Of a stretch of DNA of 64,000 nt, positions 15,911 through 24,779 are shown in pieces. Source of the DNA: Desulfococcus sp041737845 (GTDB lineage Bacteria > Desulfobacterota > Desulfobacteria > Desulfobacterales > Desulfococcaceae). The position numbers and the translations under genes are program-made. The stretch covers positions 1 through 64,000 of the forward strand of contig NZ_JBGSQX010000146.1 in the NCBI RefSeq assembly GCF_041737845.1, written 5' to 3'. The stretch's first letter is position 1. Every line of letters starts with the position of its first letter. The notes under the pieces are model-generated. The model saw only the letters and a program-made list of their open reading frames with translations, had not been told where the DNA came from and did no database searches.

Positions 15911-16225
15911 ATGTCTGGGTATTGTCTCGTAACCGTTACGTGCGCTTCCCGTGCCGATGCCGAGGGGCTTGCAGCCGGGATTTTGGAAAAGCGCCTGGCC
16001 GCATGTGTTCAACTATCAGAAATAACAAGCTTTTACGTCTGGAAGGGCACCCTCAACCAGGCGCCAGAGGTCCTTCTGCTCATTAAAACCCGGCAGGATC
16101 TCTATCCCATGCTGGAAACCCATGTTGTCCGGCACCACCCCTATGAGGTCCCCGAAATCGTCCGGGTTCCCATCGAAGACGGGTTGAAGGCGTACCTGGG
16201 CTGGATCGATGAGGTCACCCGATGA
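15911..16225 (+). CDS. cutA: divalent-cation tolerance protein CutA
   Basis: A 104-residue CutA1 protein, a very stable trimeric ferredoxin-like fold linked to copper and other divalent-metal tolerance. The family features are EKRLAACVQLSEITSFYVWKG (the conserved ACV...I.S.Y.W.G), EVLLLIKTR and HPYEVPEI. The gene converges on the pseudouridine synthase gene and overlaps its 3' end by 11 bases. Confidence 0.93.
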   Translation: MSGYCLVTVTCASRADAEGLAAGILEKRLAACVQLSEITSFYVWKGTLNQAPEVLLLIKTRQDLYPMLETHVVRHHPYEVPEIVRVPIEDGLKAYLGWIDEVTR

Positions 16226-17036
16226 CGCCGTCCCCGGCTTGCTTCCCGGCCAGATCCTGTTCCATGAGCCGAATCATCTCGACGGGGAGACCCGGAGATG
16301 CCAGGGTGGCGGGTGATGCTGTTTCGGGCAGCACAAGAGTGATGGACGCGGCGTGGAGCGCCAGCCTGCTGAAGCCCATGCTTTTCAAGTGCCGGATGGA
16401 TTGCGGGGTGCCGTAGCGGGCGTCCCCGACCACGGCATGGCCGGCCATCCTGGCGTGGCGGCGGATCTGGTGCATGCGTCCGGTAACCGGTTCGCAAGCG
16501 ATCAGGGTGTAGCGCGGGCTGTGGCAGAGGCTCCTGTATCGGGTCAGGCAGTGGACTTTTTTTCCCGTTCCCGCCGGATTTGACCGCCCGCCCGCGGTCT
16601 TCGACAGCGGCCAGGCCCACTCCCCCCACAAGGCCCCCTGCGGAATGGCGAGGTCCCCGTGTACAATCGCGTTGTATTCTTTGACAACGCGCTTTTCTTC
16701 GAACTGCCGTGAAATCCATCTGTGCGCCGCCTCTGCGCAGGCCATGATGACGATGCCGCTCGTTTCCTTGTCCAGGCGGTGAGGCAGATGAATGCCGAAT
16801 CCGGCATCATACCCCATCGCTTCGGCCAGTTCGCCATGGGTTTCGACATATTGCGCCATTGCAGACAGGAGGTCGTGTCCGGGGTCATTATGAAGGCTGA
16901 TGCCGGTCGGCTTTGAAACGGCCAGCCATCCCCTCCCCCACTTCAGCGGACCCTCCCGCAGGAGATCGGGGTCGCCCGCAGGCAGCGGGCACGGGTGTTT
17001 CAAGCGGCCTGTCCCATCATATTTGCGCCTATCCAA
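16215..17036 (-). CDS. RluA-family pseudouridine synthase
   Basis: Isomerises uridine to pseudouridine in rRNA or tRNA. The catalytic Asp is in HLPHRLDKETSGIV. KEYNAIVHGD, VTGRMHQIRRHARMAGHAVVGD and FSRLALHA are further hallmark motifs. It has no S4 domain. No ATG gives a sensible N-terminus. I place the start at TTG 17036, overlapping the livF stop by eight bases; the frame is open further upstream to 17132 but that part overlaps livF fully. The exact target base (RluA-, RluC- or TruC-like) cannot be told. Confidence 0.85.
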   Translation of the reverse strand: MDRRKYDGTGRLKHPCPLPAGDPDLLREGPLKWGRGWLAVSKPTGISLHNDPGHDLLSAMAQYVETHGELAEAMGYDAGFGIHLPHRLDKETSGIVIMACAEAAHRWISRQFEEKRVVKEYNAIVHGDLAIPQGALWGEWAWPLSKTAGGRSNPAGTGKKVHCLTRYRSLCHSPRYTLIACEPVTGRMHQIRRHARMAGHAVVGDARYGTPQSIRHLKSMGFSRLALHAASITLVLPETASPATLASPGLPVEMIRLMEQDLAGKQAGDGVIG

Positions 17037-17751
17037 GGTAGGCCTTCCGGATTTCCGGATTCCCGGCCAGGGCATCGGCGGTGCCCTCCATGACGATTTC
17101 ACCGGTATCCAGCACATAGGCGCGATGGGCAAATTTCAGGGCGAGCCGGGCATTCTGTTCGATGAGCAGGATCGTCATGCCCTGCTCGTTCAACTGCCGT
17201 AGGGTCCGGAACATGTCGTACATCAGAAGCGGCGCAAGCCCCATGGAAGGTTCATCCAGCAGGATGACCCTGCAGCCGGTCATCAGGGCGCGTCCAACGG
17301 CCAGCATCTGCTGTTCCCCGCCGCTCAGGGATTCGCTCCGCTGGGTGCGGCGTTCCACCAGACGGGGAAAGAGTTCGTAGACCCGCTGATAATCCTTTTG
17401 GATCCCGTCCGGGTCCTTTCGCGAGAAGGTCGCGAGCTTCAGGTTCTCCTCGACGGTCAGGTTCCCGAAGATATGGCGGCCCTCGGGCGCAAGGGCGATG
17501 TGGTAATCCCGGACGATGTTGTGGGCTTCGACCCCCTGGATGCTCTTTCCATTGTAGCGGATGTCGCCGGAGGAGATTTTGGGGCCCTCTGGCGGGGGCA
17601 GCCGCGTGATGGCGTGAAGCGTCGTGGTCTTGCCCGCGCCGTTGGCGCCGATCAGGGTGACGATCTCTCCTTCGTTGACATGGAACGAGATGCCGTGAAG
17701 GGCCTCGATGTTTCCGTATTTGACGACCAGGTCCTTGATTTCAAGCAGCAT
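17029..17751 (-). CDS. livF: branched-chain amino acid ABC transporter ATPase LivF
   Basis: One of the two ATPases of the LIV-type importer. Walker A is GANGAGKTT, the ABC signature LSGGEQQ, Walker B VILLDEPS, and the switch His is replaced by Gln in IEQNA, as is usual for LivF. At 240 residues it is full length. It is the last gene of the livKHMGF cluster; its ATG overlaps the livG stop, so the two are translationally coupled. Confidence 0.95.
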   Translation of the reverse strand: MLLEIKDLVVKYGNIEALHGISFHVNEGEIVTLIGANGAGKTTTLHAITRLPPPEGPKISSGDIRYNGKSIQGVEAHNIVRDYHIALAPEGRHIFGNLTVEENLKLATFSRKDPDGIQKDYQRVYELFPRLVERRTQRSESLSGGEQQMLAVGRALMTGCRVILLDEPSMGLAPLLMYDMFRTLRQLNEQGMTILLIEQNARLALKFAHRAYVLDTGEIVMEGTADALAGNPEIRKAYLG

Positions 17752-18518
17752 CAGATATTATCATCCCCCAGATAGGCCTTGATGACGGCGGGATTGTTCT
17801 GAATCTCCTCGGGGGTCCCCTCCGCGATGGTGACGCCGAAGTCTATGACCTTGATCCATGAACAGAGATTCATGACGACGGCCATTTGATGCTCAATCAT
17901 CCAGATGGTGACATCAAAGGTTTCGTGGATCCACCGGATCATCTGAATCAATCCCTGGATGTCCGAGGAATTGAGCCCGGCGGCCGGTTCGTCGAGAAGC
18001 AGCAGGGACGGTTTGATGGAGAGCGCGCGGGCGATTTCCACCTTTCTCTGGATGCCGTAAGGAAGGTTTTTCGGGAACTCCCCGGCATACTGGCCGAGGT
18101 TCAGGGCGTCCAGCATCTCCATGGCCGTGTGATGGATCTTCCGTTCGCCATTTCCGTAGGCGCCGGTCCTTGCCAGGGCATCCCACAGGGAATATCCCAT
18201 ATTGTAGTGCTGGGATATCCGGATGTTGTCCAGCACGGTCATTTCGTTCCAGAGGCGGATATTCTGGAAGGTCCTGGCCACGCCCATGCCGGTGATCTGA
18301 TGGGGCTTGAGCCCGATGATGCTGCGGTCCTTGAAGCGGATGTCGCCTCCGGAAGGGCTGTAGAACCCGCTGGTCAGGTTGAATACGGTGGTTTTGCCCG
18401 CGCCGTTCGGGCCGATCAGCCCCGTCAGCTCCCCGCCTTCGAAACGGATGGAAAAGTCGGATAATGCGCAAAGACCCCCGAAATTCTGGGTCAGGCCTTG
18501 GATTTCCAATAGAGACAT
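17751..18518 (-). CDS. livG: branched-chain amino acid ABC transporter ATPase LivG
   Basis: Second ATPase of the importer, 255 residues. Walker A is GPNGAGKTT, Walker B LLLLDEPA followed by AGLNSSD, and the H-loop is MIEHQM. The signature is the LivG-type LPYGIQRKVEIARAL in place of LSGGQ. The long segment between Walker A and the signature (NIRISQHYNMGYSLWDAL) is typical of LivG. It lies 11 bases downstream of livM. Confidence 0.95.
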   Translation of the reverse strand: MSLLEIQGLTQNFGGLCALSDFSIRFEGGELTGLIGPNGAGKTTVFNLTSGFYSPSGGDIRFKDRSIIGLKPHQITGMGVARTFQNIRLWNEMTVLDNIRISQHYNMGYSLWDALARTGAYGNGERKIHHTAMEMLDALNLGQYAGEFPKNLPYGIQRKVEIARALSIKPSLLLLDEPAAGLNSSDIQGLIQMIRWIHETFDVTIWMIEHQMAVVMNLCSWIKVIDFGVTIAEGTPEEIQNNPAVIKAYLGDDNI

Positions 18519-18529
18519 GCCGCTGCCCT

Positions 18530-19606
18530 TTATCTAAAACAATACCATTTTTTGAGACGGGGAAAAATGTCGGGCAGCTCCTTGTTCCCCATGATGCCTT
18601 CAGGCCGGAATTGCATGAGGAGCACCAGGATCAGGGGGATGATCACCCATTTCCACACCTGGCTGACCTCGTAGGTATCCGGGAGGAGGTGAAGCCAGTG
18701 AAGGCCGCTGTTGATCCAGGGGATGACGAACCGAAGCCCCTCCAACAGAAGGGTGAACAGGATGGCGGAAATAACCGACCCGCTCAGGGAGCCCATACCG
18801 CCCAGGTAAACCATGACCAGACATTCGGTTGATTTGAGGATGCCGAATGATCCTGGATTGATATATCCCAGGATATGGGCGAAGAGCCCCCCGGCCAGGC
18901 CGGCCAGGCCGGATGAAATCATGAACGCCATGAGCTTCATGCGGTTGGTGTTGACGCCCATGATCTCCGCCGCGATCTCATCCTGATGGATGGCGATGAT
19001 CCCCTTCCCGTAGGTGGAGGACACATAGCGCCGGATCAGCCATACGCTGAAGGTCGTTCCCAGGAGGACCCAGATCAGCATCCAGGGAAGAGCGATGACA
19101 TCCTCCATGGCGAAGACGATCTTTTTCATCCCCATGAACCCGCGGGCTCCGCCAATGGCGCTCATGTTGATGATGGTGCTGGTGACGATGAAATTGGCGG
19201 CGATGGTGATGATGGCCAGGTAATCCCCGCGGATCTTAAAGGAGGGGATCGCGACCAGCATGCCGGCAAGGGCGGCTGCGACGGCGCCCGCCAGGATCAC
19301 GAGGGGAAAGCAGTACAGCGCCAGCTCCGGGGGCAGCATGGGCGGCCCGAAGAATTTATCCTTGGTGAAGAGCAGTATGTTCAGGATGGAGGCGACATAG
19401 GCGCCGATGGCCATGAACGCGGCATGGCCGCAGGCGAACTCCCCCATGTACCCGTTGACGATGTTGAGGCTGGCCGAAAGGATGATGTTGATGCCGATGA
19501 ACATGATGACGGATTGAATGTATAAATCCATCCATCCGGCATGGGAAGCGGCGACCAGGGTGCCGAAAAGCAGCATCAGCAGCAGGGGTACGGAAAATCG
19601 TTGCAT
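18530..19606 (-). CDS. livM: branched-chain amino acid ABC transporter permease LivM
   Basis: An inner-membrane permease with about nine helices, 358 residues. The N-terminal IILSASLNIVNGYMGEFACG and the cytoplasmic EAA-like coupling loop GKGIIAIHQDEIAAEIMGVN are diagnostic of LivM. The hydrophilic C-terminus ends in FRPEGIMGNKELPD, the usual 'RPxGL' ending. It starts eight bases after the livH stop. Confidence 0.95.
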   Translation of the reverse strand: MQRFSVPLLLMLLFGTLVAASHAGWMDLYIQSVIMFIGINIILSASLNIVNGYMGEFACGHAAFMAIGAYVASILNILLFTKDKFFGPPMLPPELALYCFPLVILAGAVAAALAGMLVAIPSFKIRGDYLAIITIAANFIVTSTIINMSAIGGARGFMGMKKIVFAMEDVIALPWMLIWVLLGTTFSVWLIRRYVSSTYGKGIIAIHQDEIAAEIMGVNTNRMKLMAFMISSGLAGLAGGLFAHILGYINPGSFGILKSTECLVMVYLGGMGSLSGSVISAILFTLLLEGLRFVIPWINSGLHWLHLLPDTYEVSQVWKWVIIPLILVLLMQFRPEGIMGNKELPDIFPRLKKWYCFR

Positions 19607-19614
19607 CGCCGGCT

Positions 19615-20526
19615 CTATATCTTTGTGGTTTTCGCCACACCGAAAAGACCGGTGGGCTTATAGACAAGGATGATCATCAAAATGGAAAAGGCGATGAGGT
19701 CCCTGAACGTGGAGGGGAAGAAGGCAACCACGAGGATCTCCACAAATCCCAGCAAAAAGCCGCCGAGAAACGCTCCCCGGATATCCCCGATGCCTCCGAC
19801 CACCGCCGCGATGAAGGCCTTCCAGCCGATCAGGGCGCCCATGTAAGGGTCGAGGATGGGGTAGGACATGGAATAGAGCAGGCCCGCGAGCCCCGCCATG
19901 GACGAGCCCAGAATGAACGTGAAAACGATCACGGCATCGATGGGAATCCCCATCAGGGGGACGGCGAACTTGTCGTAGGATATGGCCCGCATGGCCATCC
20001 CGATACGGGTTTTGGTGACGATGAACTGGAGCAGGACAAACACGAGAATTGCCGAAAAAATCACGGCGATTTTCAGGTTGGTCAGGCTGACCATCCCGAT
20101 GGTGTACACCACCTTTTCGATCATTTCCGGAAAACTTTTTCGGCTGGCCCCCAGGAGCGCCAGATTGCCGTTTTCCAGGATCAGGCCGCACATCAATGCC
20201 GTAATGACCACATAGAGGCGGTTGGCGCCTTTCCGGCGCAGCGGGCGATAGGCGATCCGCTCCAGGGTCACGCCGACGCACGCCGTCAGGATCATGGTGA
20301 GGGGGATGCTCATGGCCAGCACCACCCATCCCGGGAGGTTCAGGGCTGTCAGGAAAAATGTGGCGACGAAAAATGAGATGTAGGCCCCGACCATGAAGAT
20401 GTCGCCGTGGGCAAAGTTGATCAGCGTCAGTACGCCGTAGACCAGGGTATATCCCAGGGCGATCAGGGAATAGAAGCTCCCCCACTGAAGCGCGTTGAAG
20501 AGGTTTTGAATGATGCTATCGAACAC
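19615..20526 (-). CDS. livH: branched-chain amino acid ABC transporter permease LivH
   Basis: A 303-residue permease. The N-terminal GSFYSLIALGYTLVYGVL and INFAHGDIFMVGAY are the family signature, the coupling loop is GMAMRAISYDKFAVPLMGI, and the C-terminus reads ILVYKPTGLFG. It forms the heterodimeric channel with LivM. It is separated from livK by an unusual gap of about 450 bases. Confidence 0.95.
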   Translation of the reverse strand: MFDSIIQNLFNALQWGSFYSLIALGYTLVYGVLTLINFAHGDIFMVGAYISFFVATFFLTALNLPGWVVLAMSIPLTMILTACVGVTLERIAYRPLRRKGANRLYVVITALMCGLILENGNLALLGASRKSFPEMIEKVVYTIGMVSLTNLKIAVIFSAILVFVLLQFIVTKTRIGMAMRAISYDKFAVPLMGIPIDAVIVFTFILGSSMAGLAGLLYSMSYPILDPYMGALIGWKAFIAAVVGGIGDIRGAFLGGFLLGFVEILVVAFFPSTFRDLIAFSILMIILVYKPTGLFGVAKTTKI

Positions 20527-20980
20527 GCAGGGTCCTTGCGATCGGGCACAGCCTCAGGGGTGAGTGCAACATGCCGACTGAAATGCCGCATGAAAAGATG
20601 GTCGTTCAGCGAAAAAAAAATTTTGGGGCAAGGGAGAGGTGGAGCGGATCTCCTTTGTAAATTCAGCAACCGAAACAGATGCCGCCGTCGATCTCGCACA
20701 ACCTGCGCTTGAGATACGGGATCAAAAGGAATATCGCTCGAATATCGGATCAAATGACCACCCGCCGCATCAGAGATTCCACATCGGCCGAGATCCGCAC
20801 AAGGACCGCGATCTGCAGGAAAAAGAACACCAGCGCCGCCTCAACAGGAACGTCAGATTCGGAAATCCGTCTTCAACTCTCCTTTTCGGTATCCATTTTC
20901 AGGACACCCGAAGCCCCAAACTTGTCAATAAGATGGTTTCACAAAGATGGTTTTGCATGGATCCTGGCCGAACCGTCCGA
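20527..20980 (-). other. 454-base gap inside the liv operon, with a possible tiny membrane-peptide frame
   Basis: No standard gene is visible between livK and livH. On the minus strand a 40-codon open frame (20872 down to 20750) encodes a plausible single-pass peptide: an acidic start, a hydrophobic core VEAALVFFFLQIAVLVRI and a charged tail ADVESLMRR. There is no ATG, GTG or TTG in a suitable place; an AAGGAG lies 12 bases ahead of an ATT codon. I see no terminator, so livK and livHMGF may still be one transcript. The gap could set the higher expression of the binding protein. Confidence 0.25.
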
Positions 20981-22147
20981 TTACGGGCAGACGGATTCGG
21001 TGAATACAAATTCCCCGGCGTCGCTGATCTTGACTACGACGGCGCATTTGATGGGGTCTCCCTGGGCGTCAAATTTCATCTTGCCGGTGATGCCGTCGAA
21101 CTCGGCAATATTTGCCATGGCCTCCCGAAGATTTTTTCGATCATCCGTGATCTTTCCGGTGATTTTGCCCATGTCCTGGATGCTCTTCAAGACGATGCGG
21201 GTGGCGTCCCAGGTCAGCGCGGCGACATCCGCCGGCTGATATCCGTATTTTTTCTGGTATCGGTCGATAAACTCCTTGGTGGCGCCGGTCGCGCCCGCGG
21301 CTGCGTAATGGGTCGAAAAATAGTGCCCCTTGCAGTCGTCGCCGCAGAGCGTCATCAACTCGGAATTGCCCCATGCGTCGGCGCCCATGAACGGCCCGGT
21401 CCATCCCAGGTCATGGGCCTGCTTGACGATGAGGGCGACCTCGTTATAGTTGTTGGGAAGAAAGATGAAATCGGGTTTGGCCGCGATGATCTTGGTCAAC
21501 TGGGCGCTGAAATCCTGGTCCTTGTCGCCGTAGCTTTCATAGGCGACGACGGAGCCGGCCCCGCTCTTCTTCTCGAAGTCGGCCTTGAAGATCTCCGCGA
21601 GTCCCTTGCTGTAGTCGTTGGCCAGGGCGAACAGGACGGCCGCCGTTTTCGCCTTGAACTGTTTTATGGCAAAATCGGCCGCCACCGGCCCCTGAAACGG
21701 ATCCAGGAACGCCGCCCGGAACACCCAGGGGCGGTCCTTGGTGGTGTCCGGATTGGTGGACCAGGGGGAGATCATCGGGGTGCGGTTGTCATCGCATACC
21801 TGGCCCGCGGGAACGGCCTGCTTGCTGGAATTGGGGCCCACGATGGCCAGGACCTGATCTCTTTCGATCAGCTTCAGGGCAGCAGAGACGGCGGATTCGG
21901 CTTTGGATTCATTGTCTTCGTAAATGAACTCGAGCATGTATTTTTCGCCGCCGATGTCAATCCCTCCTGCGCCGTTGATGTCTTCCTTGAGCATTTCACC
22001 GGCAAATTTGGATTCCTCACCGACCTTGGGAATATCTCCGGTCAGGGGGATGTTGAAACCGATTTTCACGGTTTTGCCCCAGGCGACCGGAGAGATGAGC
22101 ATTACGGCCATCAGACATACAGCAATACCCAGTAATCTCTTCTGCAT
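20981..22147 (-). CDS. livK: branched-chain amino acid ABC transporter substrate-binding protein
   Basis: A periplasmic binding protein of the Leu/Ile/Val type, 388 residues. The signal peptide MQKRLLGIAVCLMAVMLISP has predicted cleavage after AWG. The mature protein starts KTVKIGFNIPLTGDIPKVG and has the type-I periplasmic-binding-protein landmarks VLAIVGPNSSKQAVPAGQV and PMISPWSTNPDTT. A GGAGA ribosome site precedes the ATG. Several Cys (CGDDC) could form a disulfide. The ligand is probably a branched-chain or related amino acid, but members of this family also bind urea, amides and aromatic acids. Confidence 0.93.
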   Translation of the reverse strand: MQKRLLGIAVCLMAVMLISPVAWGKTVKIGFNIPLTGDIPKVGEESKFAGEMLKEDINGAGGIDIGGEKYMLEFIYEDNESKAESAVSAALKLIERDQVLAIVGPNSSKQAVPAGQVCDDNRTPMISPWSTNPDTTKDRPWVFRAAFLDPFQGPVAADFAIKQFKAKTAAVLFALANDYSKGLAEIFKADFEKKSGAGSVVAYESYGDKDQDFSAQLTKIIAAKPDFIFLPNNYNEVALIVKQAHDLGWTGPFMGADAWGNSELMTLCGDDCKGHYFSTHYAAAGATGATKEFIDRYQKKYGYQPADVAALTWDATRIVLKSIQDMGKITGKITDDRKNLREAMANIAEFDGITGKMKFDAQGDPIKCAVVVKISDAGEFVFTESVCP

Positions 22148-22189
22148 GGCGATCTCCTTAGATTTGGTTGATTAACGGTTTGGACCGAA

Positions 22190-22195
22190 ATTATA
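22190..22195 (-). promoter_or_regulatory. candidate -10 element for livK
   Basis: A perfect TATAAT on the minus strand about 43 bases upstream of the livK start, in an AT-rich gap. No good -35 hexamer is found at 16-18 bases, so an activator may be needed or the call may be wrong. Confidence 0.3.
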
Positions 22196-22364
22196 ACTTA
22201 CAGATAGCTTACTGAATTCGGGCGTTTTGATATCATAATCCCAACCCTTTTTCAATCATTAATAATCGTCGTTTGTCATCGGACGGCGCCTTGTGATACT
22301 GTCCCCGATGGAAGCGGTCGGACGACCCGATGAACCCATGGACCGGCAGCAGGGTGAAAGTGTG

Positions 22365-23570
22365 ATGTTCAAGAAGATCTTCGTCCTGGAAAATGAAATT
22401 CAGAGATATCCGTGGGGCTCCCCCACGGCGATCCCGGAAATGCTGGGGGTGCCGCCCTCCGGCATGCCCCAGGCGGAATTGTGGATGGGTGCCCATCCCA
22501 AAGCCCCGTCGAAGATCGAGATAAGCGGTGAATGGATCCCGCTGAACCTGGCCATCGAGCGGTATCCCGATGGCATTCTCGGTAAAAGGGTCGCCGGGGC
22601 TTTCGGAGGCGCGCTTCCTTTTCTGTTTAAAATTCTGGCCGCTGCCGCCCCCCTGTCGATTCAGGCCCATCCCAACCGGTCTCAGGCCGAAGATGGGTTC
22701 CGGGCCGAGAACCTGAAGAAAATCCCTCTGGACGCACCCAACCGGAATTATCGGGACCCCAACCACAAACCCGAATGCATTTGCGCGCTCACGCCGTTCT
22801 GGGGGCTCTGCGGATTCAGGGACGTTTCCGAAGCCTCGTTCTTTCTGGAACGCCTGTGCCCCGCAACCTTGGCGATGGAAATCGAAGGCCTTCGGAAAGA
22901 CCCGCCTTTCAGCGCTTTCAGGCGGTTCTACAGAAGCCTCATGGCCTGTCCGGCAGACGCAGGGCAAGCCATTCTGAAAGAAGGCCTGGCCAATGCCGCC
23001 GCCCGCGCAGCGGAGCACCCGGTTTTCAGGTGGATTTCAGCACTCCACGAGACCTGCCGGGACGACATCAGTGTTTTGTCCCCGGCATTCCTGAATCTCT
23101 TTTGCCTCGACCCGGGCCAGGCACTGTTTTTGCCGGCGGGGGAGCTTCACGCCTATCTTGACGGGGTGGGGATCGAGCTGATGGCCAATTCGGATAACGT
23201 GCTGAGAGGCGGCCTCACCTCAAAGCATATCGACGTCGAGGAACTGCTCGGCATCCTGAACACCGAGCCTCGCCCGCTGGAGCTTATCGCCCCACGAACG
23301 GTAAGCGCGCAGGAGGCTGTTTATCCGACCGGCGCGGTGGAATTCCAGCTCTCGGTCATCTATGTGCCGGAGGGCCCCGACGGCATCCCCATGGGGAGTG
23401 ACGGGGTCGAAATCCTGTTGTGCGTGGACGGCGACATCGATATTGCTGTTGACGACTCCCGGCGGCGGACCTTCCTGCCCCGGGGAGGCTCGGTGCTGAT
23501 CCCCGGGGGAGTCGATCGATACACCCTCCGCGGCCGGGGGAAGATATACAAGGCGTCCGTTCCGGCATGA
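22365..23570 (+). CDS. manA: mannose-6-phosphate isomerase, class I
   Basis: Interconverts fructose-6-phosphate and mannose-6-phosphate, supplying mannose for surface polysaccharides. The zinc-ligand motif IQAHPNRSQA, the second ligand region NHKPECICAL and YLDGVGIELMANSDNVLRGG are all present, as is a C-terminal cupin half. At 401 residues it matches type I enzymes. I chose the ATG at 22365 (MFKKIFVLENEIQRYPWGS), where family similarity starts; the in-frame ATG at 22293 would add 24 unconserved residues. It stands alone on the plus strand, divergent from the liv operon. Confidence 0.93.
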   Translation: MFKKIFVLENEIQRYPWGSPTAIPEMLGVPPSGMPQAELWMGAHPKAPSKIEISGEWIPLNLAIERYPDGILGKRVAGAFGGALPFLFKILAAAAPLSIQAHPNRSQAEDGFRAENLKKIPLDAPNRNYRDPNHKPECICALTPFWGLCGFRDVSEASFFLERLCPATLAMEIEGLRKDPPFSAFRRFYRSLMACPADAGQAILKEGLANAAARAAEHPVFRWISALHETCRDDISVLSPAFLNLFCLDPGQALFLPAGELHAYLDGVGIELMANSDNVLRGGLTSKHIDVEELLGILNTEPRPLELIAPRTVSAQEAVYPTGAVEFQLSVIYVPEGPDGIPMGSDGVEILLCVDGDIDIAVDDSRRRTFLPRGGSVLIPGGVDRYTLRGRGKIYKASVPA

Positions 23571-23665
23571 CATCCCGCGGGTCCATGATCCCCTTGATCG
23601 GGTCGACCGTTTGAACGATGATGACGCTGTTCGTCAACCGCGCAGACACATGGGAATAAGCTGTT

Positions 23666-24739
23666 ATGACACCACGACACCAGGACGCCGCATCTGAGGC
23701 GGGATCGCCGCAGGATCCGGGCTGGGATCCGGGCGTTTTTTTCAATCGCCCCCTCCGGGTCGGCCGAGCTGTCATTCCCAAGCGGCTTTTCCTCGCACCG
23801 CTGTCCAAACTGGGAAATGTAGCGTTCCGGGAACTGATCTCAGGCTTCGGCGGCTTCGGCCTCCTCTTTTCGGAAATGGCGGGATCCCGCGGGGTGGCAT
23901 CGGGCGGCGGCCCGGCCCGTTCGGGATTCATGTGGCGAAAAGAAGAGCTGCCGCATCTCGTATGCCAGCTCTACGGAGACGACCCGGAGATCATGGCCCG
24001 GGCCGCAGAAAGGGTCGCGGCCGATGGGTTCATGGGGGTCGACATCAATTTCGGATGTTCCGTCGCCGTCGTGTGCAAGCACAATTGCGGGGCCGCGCTC
24101 CTCAAGGATCCCGTCCGGGCCGGGAAGATCGTCTCGGCGGTGCGAAAGGCCGTTCCCCTTCCCCTGTTTGTCAAATATCGGACCGGATGGCACGATGATG
24201 TGGCGGGCGCTGTGGATATGGCCCGGCGGTTTGCGGACGAAGGGGCGGATGCCCTGACCTTTCATCCCCGCGTCGCACCCGACCGAAGGAGCCGTCAGCC
24301 CAAGTGGGCCTATATCGGAAAGGTGAAATCCGCGGTCTCCATCCCTGTTTTTGGAAACGGAAATGTCTTCGACCTACGGGATTGTGAAAGAATGGTCTCC
24401 GAAACCGAATGCGACGGCGTTGCCGTTGGAAGGCTTGCGGTAGCGCGTCCATGGACCTTCGCTCAATGGACGGACGGCTTCGCGCCGGACGCCTGCATCT
24501 ACCGGCGCTGCGCCCTTGGGCTCATCGATCTGCTGCTCAAGCATTTTGACGCCCCGACGGCGATGCGCAGGTACTGCAAGTTCTCCGGCTATTTTGCCGC
24601 GAATTTCAAGTTCGGACACACCTTTTTTTCGCTGGTCCACCGGGCGAAGACGATCGAAGCGCTCAGAAACGCCGTCACGGCCTTTTTTGAGACGGCGCCC
24701 GAGATCGCCGCAAGACCCAATATCACCATGCTCAGATGA
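23666..24739 (+). CDS. tRNA-dihydrouridine synthase family protein
   Basis: An FMN-dependent TIM-barrel enzyme of the Dus family. LFLAPLSKLGNVAFRELIS is the FMN-binding first strand. The catalytic Cys is in INFGCSVAVVCKHNCGAALL, which has two extra Cys compared with the usual GCP..K. HPR at the third motif (LTFHPRVAPDRRSRQPKW) and FGNGNVFDLRD are conserved. The 357 residues include an N-terminal extension of about 30. Dus enzymes reduce uridine in the tRNA D-loop. This looks like one of the divergent deltaproteobacterial forms, so the tRNA position is open. Confidence 0.8.
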   Translation: MTPRHQDAASEAGSPQDPGWDPGVFFNRPLRVGRAVIPKRLFLAPLSKLGNVAFRELISGFGGFGLLFSEMAGSRGVASGGGPARSGFMWRKEELPHLVCQLYGDDPEIMARAAERVAADGFMGVDINFGCSVAVVCKHNCGAALLKDPVRAGKIVSAVRKAVPLPLFVKYRTGWHDDVAGAVDMARRFADEGADALTFHPRVAPDRRSRQPKWAYIGKVKSAVSIPVFGNGNVFDLRDCERMVSETECDGVAVGRLAVARPWTFAQWTDGFAPDACIYRRCALGLIDLLLKHFDAPTAMRRYCKFSGYFAANFKFGHTFFSLVHRAKTIEALRNAVTAFFETAPEIAARPNITMLR

Positions 24740-24779
24740 TTCCTGCCGGAAAACGCACATTCTTTGGGAGGATCGCCGG

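Noticed and set aside
20639..22135. 498-codon open frame opposite livK
   Set aside because: Antisense to a clear binding-protein gene with signal peptide and ribosome site; low-complexity Gly/Asp composition.
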